Assembly (NCBI RefSeq): GCF_016801865.2
Contig: NC_068937.1
Span: forward strand, 73,444,813-73,508,812
Direction: 5' to 3'
DNA: 64,000 nt
Source: Culex pipiens pallens
Taxonomy: Eukaryota; Arthropoda; Insecta; Diptera; Culicidae
The notes under the pieces: generated by a model
Database searches by the model: none
What the model was told of the DNA's origin: nothing
The model's input: only the letters and a program-made list of their open reading frames with translations
In this document: positions 25,150 to 37,214 of the stretch, piece by piece
How the letters are laid out: every line of letters starts with the position of its first letter
Numbering within the stretch: the first letter of the stretch is position 1
Position numbers and translations under genes: made by a program

Positions 25150-26030
25150 ACCGTAAACTGGGTGACATTGATAGAATTTCAATTTATTTTTGAAATATTT
25201 TCCAACTGGTAAGGGTTGACTTAAGATTACTATTTTTAAAACATGTACTAGGGTAGGCCAAACAAGGTGCATGCATTATTTTTGATAAAAAGTTTTTTCC
25301 ATGGTGTTCAAAAAAATAGTTTCATTGAAAATTCTTATTTTGAATTCCGAGGTTACTTTGATAATCATGGTTATTCTTGTAAAAATCAGATTTAATGTGT
25401 TCAAATTTTATGTTTACGTCAAATGTACCATCAGTAAGGTGTCTGATAAAGAGAGAAAAAAAAACAATGTTTTATCATTAGTTAACTATGTATATAACAA
25501 AATACATATAAATTTTAGATAAAATTGTTAAAAAGTCAAAATTTTGCCTAAAATTCGTTAAAACTAGTTTTGTTTATAAAATTATCGAATCATATTACAC
25601 TTTAAACTGAAATCGAAGCAAGAATCAAAAGTTTTCAAATTTTATATGACATTTGTTTTACTGAAAATGTCTATAAATTAGGAGATTTTTTTAAATTATG
25701 TTTCAAAAACACATAATAACAATTATTTACAAACTTATTTTACCAAAGAATCCAAAAATGCATCACATTTTCCTATTCGAAATCATGTTCATTGAGAAAA
25801 TCATGACACTTTCAGAATATTAAAATAATGCTATTTATCAACATTTTCTTAATTATAGTTAACCCAAAATTTTATGAAAAGTTCTTCTAAGAGTACTTTG
25901 AACACTTCTCTACCACGGTCAAAATGATTCCATACCATTCCGTACGTATTAAATTTGCACTCTTCATTTTGCGGAAAAATCTCAAACCTATCAAAGTCCC
26001 CGGCTATCAAAGTCACCTCGTTTTACGGTA
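25150..26030. mobile_element. ~880-bp inverted-repeat element
   Basis: The left end ACCGTAAACTGGGTGACATT, then GATAG, mirrors the right end CTATCAAAGTCACCTCG followed by TTTTACGGT. The interior is AT-rich and has no coding frame. Target duplication is not clear. Treated as a MITE. Confidence 0.6.
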
Positions 26031-27039
26031 CTCATAATTCACAAGAGTCTCAGAGAATTGCTCTTTGAATTGTACTTTTGCAGGAATGAACCAATTATGT
26101 ATTTTTGGACTTAAGATTTGGATGGAAAAAGTTTCATTTGGAGATACAGAATAGAAAAAAAAATTTAAGCTGAAAAATTGTTCAGCAGTACTTAAGACTA
26201 AACAAAACATTGAATACAAAAAGATTGAAAATAATTTCTGATATGGCACACTAACCTACAAAACTTTACAAAAATAATTGGTCTCCAGAAACATTGTTGG
26301 TCAGTATTATAACATGGTTTTGTTACAGAATTAATCCAGATATTGTTAAAAATTATGCAAGAAACTATCTTTCTGAGTGTTTCATTTCAATCAAATGGTG
26401 TTTTTCATACCAATAAATCCAAATTGATAGATGTCCCCCTTACTAACGGATAAATTCTTATTCCACACTCCACAAACCGGCAAAGAAAAAATATCGCACA
26501 ATCTTTGTGTCACATTGCGAAAATCCCTGCTCTTCCCAGAAGTGAGACACAGTGTTTTCCTCGAAAGAAACAAAAAAAAACTCCAACCAAGAAAAGTATC
26601 CACCTCCGATGGCACATGCAAATTGGATAGATTCCTGATATCTATCATAACACACGTGATGGTAATCTGTTCCAGTGGGAGCCCCCCTCGAAAGCTGTCT
26701 TCCTAAAGGATGGAAGGATGTTTGTAAGAAGCAAAAAAAACAGTCCGAAAGGATCACTCGCCTAGGCAAAATCCGTTGCAAAGTGATACGTGGGTGGATT
26801 TTTTTTTCTTTTATTTTTTTTTTCTCTCAAGATGTATGTATATCGCAAATCGTTATCGTCGTCATTACATGGGCCAAAATGATATCGTACATTTGCCCAT
26901 CATGGAAACCCCGAGAACGGGCGTATGACGACCTAGGGAACGGCCATCTAGGGACAGAGCAAAAAAAAACAGACCAGATTAAGGTTCAACGCGGGTTTGG
27001 GGTGGTGCTGAATATTTCGATGCATTTTCAAGGCTACTT
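26031..27039. other. Non-coding DNA, nothing recognised
   Basis: Several overlapping short ORFs on both strands, none with a recognisable protein or exon borders. Confidence 0.4.
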
Positions 27040-29251
27040 CACGGAGAGACCGGCCGGGGCAAATCTAAGAAAATCTTGGTTAATTTAACTAAAAGTATGG
27101 CTTAATTTTTTACACAGCTTTTTTTCAACAATCAATTGTTGATTTTGTTAACCCGAAATTGCTGACCACCAGTAACTAAAATTAACTAAAAAAATAGTTG
27201 AAATTACCATTTTTGTTGGTTAAATGGCCGAAAAAAATTCTAGCAGTCGACTGCTAGAATATTTTTTTCAGAAAATTAACTAAAAATTTCTTGTTTTCAG
27301 CTGAAATATTGTGGAATTGTCTGTTAAAAACTGGCTGGGACATATTTTTCAACTATTGTTCAGCAATTTTTTTTGTTATATCAACCGAAATATTTTTGCA
27401 TGCAGCAAATTATTAGTGGTTTATAAGAAAACATTTCTTAATTAGGCATAATTTATATAAGTGTTGATATATATTTTCTTTAATTATCTAACGATATAGA
27501 CTGGGCCGAATTTCTAGCTATAGTTTAACTAATGTCTTACTTGAATACAGAAAAATATTCGTACATGTAGTCAATAATCAGCTGTTGTTACCAATATTTT
27601 TATTGAATTTGCAGTAAATTTTGTAATAATGCCTCACAAATTAATGCGTGTGAGTGTTCTTATTTTCGCATTTATTCTGCCTAAAAATTTAACGTTTTGT
27701 ACTTATTTGTTTTTTTTTTTGCATAAGTTGTTAAATTACTGTCAAAAAGCATCAGAACAAAACTTTTTTTTAACTGTTATTATAAAACATGTAAAGTTTG
27801 ACTAATGTTTTTAAAAAATAACTTTGCATTAATCTAAAAAAATAATAAAAAAGCATATTACAAATTTCTTGTGAATTCCTTAAAAAGAGAAACCGAGCAA
27901 AATTTTCACCAAGTTTTAAGCTTATATTTTTTATTATGTTGTATAAAATTAAGTGTTGTATTCACTTACCATCACTGTGAAATCATCCGATAAGTCATCA
28001 TCATCTACAACGGTCTCAGGTTTAGTTATTTTTCTTGTGGTGGGACACAGAATTTTCTTCAAAGTGAACCTTTTGCTGCAAATAGACATGTGAAATTTAT
28101 TAGTAATTTAATACAAAATTCTTAATTTTGGCTATAAACTGAAAAAAGGAACGTAAATGAATGTAATTATAATGAGGGAAGAAGAAATATCAATAATGCT
28201 ACTTACCAAGCTTGCATTAATTTAACAATTTCTTTTGGCAATACACTTTCACTACATTTGATTCAATTTATTCATCGTACTCCGATTCCTGAAAAAAATA
28301 TTATGAGTTTAACTTACCAGTTTATTGAGCAGTCGTATTGCAACAAAACTTTCAAGATAATAATTATCTTCTTTTATATATTTTATAAACTTTTATATTT
28401 TTTTCAATTTTTTCCTTCATCTTTATTTATTATGTTGTCATGTGTACGCATTTCTATGTATTTTATAATTGATGATTCTGAAAAAAAAAATTTCATTTCG
28501 ATTTTATCCGTCGTAAGCATGAAGCGTTTTAATTATTTTTTCATCAGTTTTCTAATAAGAATCACATTAGATAAATTATTGTGCAACCTTACTTGGATTA
28601 GCCAACATTTTGTTAAATTTGCCCGGGCTGCTCTATCCGTTAAGAGTTGGCCCGCATCTCCCTTCTACTGCCCTCTCTTTCCATCAAACATTCTTATAAC
28701 GTGTTCAACTCACTCGCATTAGAGGCCCTCATGGCGAAGGTCGTCCTCTTGCTCTTCATAGTTTATCACCTGCAAAGAAATCATCAACAAACCTACTCAC
28801 CAATTCCACCTCCCCAGTTGCAATACTTTGATTTGCCACTTCAACATTAGCTAAATAGTGTAATTTTCACCTTTCACATCCTCTCACTTCAAAATTAACA
28901 ACACAAACTCAACAAATCGACCGCTCTCGTTCGAATCCTGACTTCAAATGACAGACGTAAACAAACCCAAGTTCATCTTTTAATTATTCAACCAATTGTT
29001 AATTATATTCAACCAACAAAATTTTTGATTTTCCCAAAACCAAAGCTAACAGTCGAGCACGTTCATTCGAGTTCGGGAAATCTGTTAGCTTTTTGCCTTT
29101 AGCATTTTCAACAAACAGGTTATTAAATTTGAATTTGAATTTTGGTTAATTTAACTGAAAATTGGTAGTGACAAGTACGTTTTTGTTAAAATTTACGAAA
29201 GTTAAATCAACAATTTTAATTGTTAAAATTTCTGGGCACAGTCTCTCCGTG
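27040..29251. mobile_element. DNA element with CACGGAGAGA ends, copy 2 (inverted relative to copy 1)
   Basis: Starts CACGGAGAGACCGGCC and ends GTCTCTCCGTG. Read in reverse it aligns with 12647-13959 plus 17511-18131. The place where copy 1 carries two insertions is an undisturbed GACAG-TA-ATTTAA here (TA at 27737-27738), so this copy is the empty site. On the minus strand it has exon-like pieces: a TTTGCAG acceptor followed by a frame ending VDDDDLSDDFTVM and then a GTAAGTGAA donor (about 28075 down to 27960), and VINYEEQEDDLRHEGL after CTTTGCAG near 28770. These suggest an old spliced gene inside the element, now broken by stops. Confidence 0.75.
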
Positions 29252-31202
29252 TTGTAACAGTCAGAATTCCACAAAATCATTATTTTTTGCATTCAATAAT
29301 GGTATAAGCATTTCAAAATTTTACGCTACTTTGAGTTTGCCCCTTGAAAAAGTCATCTCAACCATTGAACGCTCGGGTGTGACTTCTACAGGATCAAATT
29401 GAATTGTCTATAACTCGAAAATCGTTGGATGCGTAATCAAAAAAACCATTCCAACGATTTTTTTGTTATTTTTATAAATTTGATTTTACACTATGCCTTT
29501 TTCAAAAATTTTGAAAAAAAATATGTTTTTAATAAAGCCTTCCAATTAATATTGATATCTCTCAAAAGATGGCATTTTTGGTCATCTAAAACAAAACCAA
29601 GGATGAGCAATTCAAGAAAAATATATGTATTTCTTCCACACTTCATTTCTTTGTGTTGAATATGATTTTTTGGCAACGTTGCCGATATCATCAACACAGT
29701 CAGAAAATCTGTACTCAAAATACATTTTTTAAATTGTCCATAGGAGCAAGTTGAGCAACTTTTTCACGATTTCTGAATAAATTGTTATTTCACATAGTGA
29801 AAAAACATGAATTATTCATGAAATTTTAATGTTAGTTTTGAAAAAGCTTTCAAATACAATAAAAAGAAAAAAATATGTTTCGCTAGAAAAAGAAACGAAA
29901 AAAAATTAAACTATTTTAAACCATTCAAAAAAGCAAAGCAATCCACTTTAACGACACCCGGGTCTTTTGTGGTCTCTGTTGCAAGTTTCTGCTCATTTCT
30001 AGGCGTCCGAAGGTTATGTGTGGTGAGTCACTCAAAACCTCTTTTACGCTATGGACCGACGTTTCACAGCAAAAAATCCGAAGGTAAAATCGCATGCACA
30101 TCACCTTCGTCAAAAAAGACACTTAATATTACACACTGCATGCACAATTTTTGTAAACACAAAAAAAAGATGCAACCAACGGGATTCAAACCCGGCACTA
30201 ACAGTAAGGACTGGCGCCTTTGCCCGCTCGGCCAACAGACCGATGAAAATTAGAAAGGATAACCGCATATATGAGTTTGACATTTCGGTCAAGTAGGTTT
30301 CCCATAATGATGGGCTACATATTTCAGGGTGTAAAATTACATAGAATTTCATAAAATAATGCAAAATTATTTTACATCCAGGCCTTTTACACGCAGCTGG
30401 ATTACTACTTTTTTGCTATCTTTACTTCCCCATCCGATAGAAGGCCAGGAGGATAAGGCGGTAATCAATTTTAAACAAAAAGATTTCGTTCGTTCGTCAA
30501 AATACGCATTTCTTTTTTTTTCATCTCTAAAAAGACTTTGAAAACACAAAACTGGATTGCAAAAAATAATCATTGTAATATTACATCTGGGAAGGGGTAC
30601 ATCTTTAATGTCAGTAAACATGTGTAATTTTACCTTTCACAAAAAAGATATTATACAGCCTTCCAAAATTACAGGTTCCAAATTTACACAATTTTTCACT
30701 GTGCAGAACAAAAATACAAATTTTTGGTTTTTCTGAAAGAGCACACAATTTTGGACCAAAAACTAAAAAAAAATATAAAAATTCATATGGGTTTTTTATG
30801 CGAACAGGGCAGTATATGCGTGGTTGCATCAACATACACAGTAAAATATCTTGAATGTTTAGAAGGTGTAACATTTAATGGTCAAACATTTAAAAAACAG
30901 TCATGGGAACATTACATCGAAGAATGAGTACATCTTTCATGTCAGAAAAAATGTGCAATTTTCTCTCCAAAAATGTTAAATGTTAATTTACCAATATTCT
31001 GTAGTAGTACTTTTTTACAGTCAAAAATGGGAAAATATTACATCATAGAAAAGGTAATTTCACACAAACCTTTTTTTACTGTGTATTACCTCGTAATTAA
31101 ACTTCAATTCAGTTTGAGAACACACCAAAAAAGTTGAAACTTCCGACATAAAATGTATAATAATACTTTTATGATTTTTTTCCTGTGTACGTATGATGAA
31201 GA
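29252..31202. other. Non-coding repeat debris
   Basis: Contains several blocks with GTAATATTAC-like text (30300-31180) and the sequence GCATGCACATCACCTTCGTC (about 30090), which recurs as GCATGCACATCACCTTTGTG near 33243, so it is repetitive. The tRNA-like module is listed separately. No gene. Confidence 0.45.
30161..30247 (-). repeat. tRNA-Ser/Leu-like pol III module
   Basis: On the minus strand: a TTGGCCGAGCGGGCAAAGGC A-box-like region, then GGGTTTGAATCCCG, a perfect B-box/T-arm hairpin, then GTTGCATC and a run of T (pol III terminator). The acceptor ends do not pair properly and the anticodon arm is poor, so it is a tRNA-derived pseudogene or SINE head rather than a working tRNA gene. Confidence 0.55.
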
Positions 31203-31491
31203 TTAACACTTGTAGCCCCAACGGGGTCAAAAAAGTTGGAAATGCATTTTCACCGGCTCATACAACCCTTGGAAAAAAAGTTGGAAATGCCTTTTTTATC
31301 ATAATTTTAGTTAGACGCATCTGTTTTGAATCTACCTTGTTGAAGGTGATTTTTGACATTCTTCCGGATCGAATGCAACAAGAATCATCCAAATCGGTTA
31401 AGTTTTCGCCGAGATACAGCCGGATGAAGTTGCATTTCCAACTTTTTTGACCCCCTTGGTGCTTCGCGTAAGTTGGTGCTACAAGTGTTAA
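31203..31491. mobile_element. 289-bp MITE bounded by TTAA (piggyBac-like target)
   Basis: TTAACACTTGTAGC at the left mirrors GCTACAAGTGTTAA at the right. Further in, GGGGTCAAAAAAGTTGGAAA mirrors TTTCCAACTTTTTTGACCCC. TTAA at both borders fits a piggyBac-type target, though the target and the end cannot be separated by eye. A related TTAA element is at 56960-57407. Confidence 0.75.
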
Positions 31492-33479
31492 AAGTTGATT
31501 TTTTATTATGTTTTTGTTAGCTTTAACATACTGAGTCGATTTTGGGAGATGAAGCCACGTGGTTACCTTACAGGATTATTCGTGTTTCGGTGTCTTTTTT
31601 TTCAGTGTTAAGTGCTTCATTCGATTGCGGGCGGCGAGGCCACGCGGTTGCCTTACAGGATTTTTCCTGTTTTTAGCGTCATTTTTGTTGAGTGTTTTTT
31701 TGTTTTTAGTGCTTTTGTAATCTTAGTTGATTGATTTTGTGATTTTAAAAGTCCTTCCTATATCACCGTTGATCAGAAGGCACGGCGTCGAAAATATTTT
31801 TTTGGCTTCAATTTGTCCAAAAATGTGTATAATTTTACGGTGAAAAAATGATTTTTATATGCAGCAATTCCATATGAAAGTTAAAAAAGAAAAATAAAAG
31901 TTTTTCGATTTGGCTCAAAATTGGACTGGAGGTTCCCAGGCTGAAATATTTAGAATCGTATTTTTTTTGTTTGGTCATTTGGATGACCTACGCCGTGTTA
32001 GGGTGGTCCAAAAAATGGCAATTTTCGTCGATTTTCACAAAAACCACTTTTTTCAAACTTCGCTCTATTTTAACTGATTTTAGCTGTCTTGGGCGCAAAT
32101 GAAATATTACAAGTTTGACATTCAAAAAATAATAGTTTGGAGTTTCAAAAATCTAGCCAAATATTTGAAAAAGTCATCTCAATACTTTAAATGCCTTTTT
32201 AACGGTGTCTGTACCAAAGAGCCTATATTTGAAAATATTTTTAACGAATCCCTCAACAATTTTACAAACATATCAATAAATGGGCGAGGTTTATTTACAG
32301 GATTTTGAGATATGATTTTTTGAACATAAAAGCTGGGTTTTTTGACGCGCCGCGCGCTAAAACGAGAAAATCAACTTTTTCACTAAATTTGCGATAACTC
32401 GAAAATTTCAGCGATAACCTATACATGTTTGGGTGTCAACTTTTTTGTAATTGAAAAACGCAACTTTTAGTACCCAAACGTCTATAGGTCATCGCTGAAA
32501 TGTAAGGCAAAATTTCCAATGAGAACCACCCCGCCCACGGCAATAAGGGTAAAATTCCACATTTGAGCGAGAAAGAGTGGATGGAAAATTTCTGGGAACG
32601 ATTTTTTCCACTCTTGGTCCCTTTTCTCACCCAACCCCTTCTCCTTAACCAAAATCCATATGAGCAGATGGCGGTCTGTCGGCTGGATCTGGAACTTGAG
32701 AGTGGGGAATGTCGCCCAAACGACGATACGACACATAACGAATTTTTATGCAAATTTGTTCGCTCATTTGCCAACGTGCGGAAGAATGTGATGGCCGGCG
32801 GAAAAAAAGGACCCTTCCTAAGGGAGTGTGGGGGATCGTGTGGGGACAAATGCCAAGGGATTTGGCTTTGGTATGCACATATTGGCTTTCCCCTAGGAGA
32901 GGGGGGGAAGGGGTCTGAAATGGCAAATCCCAGCCGGCGAAGCAGCGAAAAGCTGTGAATCGATCCCCACGACGTCCCCCCTCTATGTGGGATGTTTATC
33001 TTTCCCTTGGCTTGCACGAAAAAAGCCCGAAGATGTGCAGATATTAGTGGTTTGCCGGGCCAGCGGAAGCATCTGGTCCTTAATTGGCCCCGTCGCCAGC
33101 TCCGGTGCGGGAATCGTTTAATCGAAAGTGGTGGTAATTTTGCCAGAAGGACATGCAACATCAAAGAAGATGAGCAATTTTTGAACAGGTACAATTTGTG
33201 TGGATACACAGAAAAAAATCCGATGGTAAAATCGCATCAAAAAGCATGCACATCACCTTTGTGAAAAAAAGCGCTTAAAATTACATCCATGAATGTACAC
33301 CAAAAAATGTGTAATATTACACAGAGCCCATTTTTGGAACCAGGGATAGATATCGAATTGGTTTTTACCTAGAAATGTCATGTAAAACATAAACAAACGA
33401 AATATTCATACTCGATATGATTTATTGCTTATTTTTTTCTCTTTAAAACACTTGAAATTAATTATTATATTAGTGTCTT
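31492..33479. other. Non-coding DNA, no supported gene
   Basis: A direct duplication is seen at about 31549-31590 and 31634-31675 (GCCACG-GGTT-CCTTACAGGATT). 32645-33130 is moderately GC-rich and open for up to 257 codons on the minus strand, but the text is not protein-like and lacks conserved motifs. 33207-33330 carries the repeat with GCATGCACATCACC. Confidence 0.4.
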
Positions 33480-33965
33480 TTGACCGCCACATTTAAGCAA
33501 CTGGCCGTCCAACTCGCGATCGATTTGCTGCTGCTGCTCGGCCGGAATGCTATCTGGGGCCAACGAAGGCAGCTGTAGGGGAAGGTTTGCTTCAGTTCGG
33601 CAAAGTACTTCTGAATTACTTGAATGCCGAACTCGAACGCACCGTTGCCCGATCCAGCTTTTGATGGATGAACCGAGATCCGTGCTGATCCTGGGAAATC
33701 TCGGGTCACGTTGGTTCTGGGTGTCGTCGATCAGCTGAGACCGTCCCGAGGGTCGACCCAACTACAATCGCAGCTGCGGCTGCTGCAGTCACTTGCCGGC
33801 CAGAGCGTCACGCCGTCAATCATCTGCAACACCAGATTCATCTTGGACGCGTTGCTTACGTCGCCGGCGGCCAGTATGATCAGCATGCCCTCCTCGGCCT
33901 GGTTCTTCGAGCATTGAATCTGGGTTTTGGCCGTGAAAAAAGAAACTGGTTAGAATCTGGGTTGA
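33480..33965 (-). pseudogene. Broken host-like gene fragments, family not recognised
   Basis: On the minus strand three GC-rich pieces in different frames look like parts of a real protein: CSKNQAEEGMLIILAAGDVS with SNASKMNLVLQMIDGV after it (about 33916-33800), then GNGAFEFGIQVIQKYFAELK (about 33655-33590), then IPAEQQQQIDRELDGQLLK (about 33545-33485). Codons end mostly in G or C, unlike the surrounding DNA. Stops and frame changes separate the pieces and I see no clean splice sites joining all of them, so it is probably a decayed or shuffled gene copy. It lies next to the duplicated promoter/first-exon segment. Confidence 0.4.
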
Positions 33966-33969
33966 CGCG

Positions 33970-34377
33970 TGTCGTAACTCTTCTTGGAGGCGACACCATT
34001 TTCTCTGCCATTTCAAAATCCTAATACGAAAAGCGTACTTCGTTCTTCAAAGCTCGCAAATAGACTGATCGCTCTCTAGAACGCTGTGCTGGGCAAAGGT
34101 TCACAGCACCGAACCCTTTCCGGAAATCTCTCTTCGTTTTGGAGAGTTTCTCCCTCTCTCATATCACTGCGCACGAGCAATTCGTTGAGCCGAACCAACA
34201 ACATTCTCGAATTTGTGTAACGCTCACCATCAACACGCTCGTGTCGTGGTGTGTGTGAATGGTGGTCGCTCGAATTCTCTTCATCATTTCACAGATAATT
34301 AGACATCAAATAATCTAATTGTTCTGTTCAACTTCTTTACTGAATAATTCAGAACATTAACGGTTCATTTAACTAAT
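33970..34377 (-). repeat. 408-bp duplicated promoter/first-exon segment, copy 1
   Basis: Nearly identical in length and sequence to 42984-43391 (I noticed three base differences). On the minus strand it contains an ATG starting MAEKMVSPPRRVTT; at its lower border the sequence departs from the other copy and runs into the broken gene fragments. So this copy has lost its continuation. Confidence 0.85.
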
Positions 34378-35870
34378 CACAGACAATATGAAGCGGATTT
34401 ACAATTATTAGCAATTCTACTAGGCTTATCTCCGACATTCGCCTTCTTCTGTACACTGATGTTTTTTTTTTTTTTAGTGTAGCTCAAAGTTCGGACCTCT
34501 GTTACTATTGATAATAATTTTACATTCGTAAAACCATGTTTTTGGTGATAAGTTTATAATCTACCATGCATTTAAATTCTCGTCTAAACGAAATACCTTA
34601 ACCTGAGGGTCCTATATATTTCCAATTTAACCAACTTTCAAATCCAGAATCTCAAATGTTCTTTCAAAACAACAAACCATTTCTCTTATCATTACTTAAT
34701 GAATTGTAATACAAAACTATCTTTGCGTTAGTCATAATTCCATCCAAGATTATTTATTGAACTTACTTTTAATCACATAAAAAAAAACTTTTATTGCATT
34801 AACAATTAATATCTGTGATAATAAAACAAACAAACTACTTCAATTCATCGGAATCGACGCCAGCACCTTAAATTGTGGCCATACTAAATCTTGCGGTTTC
34901 GTCAATTGATCTACAGGCGTGTCGTTCTTTTTGCGACAATACTACTTTTCCCGGGTCTCCTAAGTGAAGGTAATTTCTATCAAGGGAATACAAATCGATT
35001 CCTTTACAAACTGCATAAATGACTCTCCAAATGAATAAAATCTTTTGTTCATTCCAATAAAACGTCAAAATCAATGCAATTTTATCGAAAAAAGAATCGC
35101 CTTGATCTTATCTAGTGGTCAAAATCTTTATTTATAATCTACAAAGACCTTCAGTATTTTAAAGAATAATCCAATCCAATAATTATAGGCCACACCAAGC
35201 GTAACCTTCCTTGAAGAACTTTGTCACATTTTCATTTCCTTTTTTTTACTTTACTAACGTTTTAAATTCGTTCCCGAAAGAAAAAAAACCTGTCTTCGTT
35301 CCAAAACATTTGATTATTCTTTAAAAAAAAAACTTGCCGTAAAATATCTCTATTCTCAACTTCCAAGTCTATTAGTCTTAAAAACTCATATCATAATCAG
35401 GATCTGTTCAATTTTTTAAAATACTATATTTGAATCATTTCCATTGCATCATTTCATGAGTCAAAATCAGTCTCCCAAAACCGACATATCACCGAACTTT
35501 TTAACTCTATAATCGTTTAAGTTGAAGACTTCACTACTCAATCATATTTGCTACGAACTCATTTTTATTTTGCCAATTATACAAAAAAAAATCTTTTATG
35601 AGACAAAACTCCCCAAATTTCAAACAGGATTGTTTACTCTAATGCCAAAATAAGAATCTTTTATCTTAATTTTCACTATCATTGGCTCTTTACCTTTATT
35701 TCCAACACCATTGTATATTCTTAGTATCATACAACAGATAGCTATACTATACAATGTCCACCAGGGATGTTAAGCCGCCTTTTCAACACTAGAGGCTTTT
35801 ACCCTAAAGTCCATCATCAAGACCTTTACCCCAATTTCCATCAGGACTCTTTCAATGATACAGCCATTTA
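34378..35870. other. AT-rich non-coding DNA, nothing recognised
   Basis: No coding frame, RNA gene or bounded repeat identified. Confidence 0.4.
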
Positions 35871-35876
35871 TCCTCA
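35871..35876. repeat. Target-site duplication (left) of FB3
   Basis: TCCTCA directly before the element; the same six bases follow its right end at 40865-40870. Confidence 0.85.
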
Positions 35877-36410
35877 TTAGCGTGGTTCACGTTTCTATGA
35901 AAAAGACAAAAGTTGTTATTTTCGAGCGCCTCAACCGGAATTCCGTTCTACTATGTCCCCAAAAGCACTCCTGAAATTTTGAGCCGATTTGGTTGGATTT
36001 AGTAGTTCCACCATCGATCTAAAGTTTGTGTGGTTTTTGAGAAAATTACTGTGGAAAATGAGCAATTTCTATATCGTAACAGAAAAAAATGCACATTTTT
36101 TTTTCAAATGGCTTCATTCTCGAGATTCATATAGATATTGGTCTGGGGAATAACTTTGTAGAACATTGCGAAACGCTGCGAATTAATCCTAAAAAGATAC
36201 TAGTACCTTTAGATAACCCATTTTGGAGGGGCTTCATGGTGTGGGTTAAAACGGGCCCTTTCTCGTTTGTTGCTTTTTCATCGATGGTGCTTTGACTTCT
36301 TTAATCAATGTTTATGAAAGTTATTTTTAGAACCAATGCGAAATTTTATTTCAAAACAACCAACGATTGGTTTGGCCTGCGGTGTTCATCCTTTTCGAAG
36401 CGGTGTTGTT

Positions 36411-36930
36411 CCAGGTCGTCAGAATGTTCACGAGACGGTGTGGCCACCGGGGATGTTCCAGGTCGTTAGTTCTCAGGACGATGTGGCCTCCGAGGTTGAC
36501 GGAAAGCTTAAAAGACGGTTCGGCCACCGGTGTTGTTGTAGGTCTTTAAAAAGTGTTGTTTCAGGTCGTCAGAATGTTCACGAGACGGTGTGGCCACCGG
36601 GGATGTTCCAGGTCGTTAGTTCTCAGGACGATGTGGCCTCCGAGGTTGACGGAAAGCTTAAAAGACGGTTCGGCCACCGGTGTTGTTGTAGGTCTTTAAA
36701 AAGTGTTGTTCCAGGTCGTCAGAATGTTCACGAGACGGTGTGGCCACCGGGGATGTTCCAGGTCGTTAGTTCTCAGGACGATGTGGCCTCCGAGGTTGAC
36801 GGAAAGCTTAAAAGACGGTTCGGCCACCGGTGTTGTTGTAGGTCTTTAAAAAGTGTTGTTCCAGGTCGTCAGAATGTTCACGAGACGGTGTGGCCACCGG
36901 GGATGTTCCAGGTCGTTAGTTCTCAGGACC
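36411..36930 (+). repeat. 150-bp tandem repeats, left arm of FB3
   Basis: The text CAGGTCGTCAGAATGTTCAC begins at about 36412, 36562, 36712 and 36862, an exact 150-bp period. The unit is stop-free in one frame (50 codons). Sub-motifs GGCCACCGG and AGGTCGTTAG/AGGTCGTCAG recur inside each unit, possible protein-binding sites. The fourth copy is partial. Confidence 0.95.
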
Positions 36931-37214
36931 GTCACCGGAGTTACTCTAGGTCGTCGGAATGTTTATGGAACGGTTTTGTGTTGTGTCAAGTGTGTTAGTG
37001 CATGGGACGATAGGACCACCGGTTGAAATGCTCTGGGAGGGTGTAGATGAGATCAAGACTTTCGGATAGAGTTTAGGACTATTATCATTGTAGAAGTAAA
37101 GACTTTTTTTTGTGTTGTTTTGATTATTTTCGTAACATTTTTAATGATTTAATTCAATAACTGAACGCAAACTTCAACAATTAACAGGTCAACAATTAAA
37201 GATTAGGTAATAAA

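Noticed and set aside
28258..28722. 154-codon plus-strand frame
   Set aside because: Phe/Ile/Tyr-rich translation of AT-rich transposon DNA; the exon-like signals in this element are on the other strand.
32436..33209. 257-codon minus-strand frame
   Set aside because: No conserved motif, compositionally odd, overlapped by other open frames on both strands.
36089..36295. 68-codon frame, identical copy at 40446-40652
   Set aside because: It lies in the inverted arms of FB3; identity is explained by arm identity, and the text is not protein-like.
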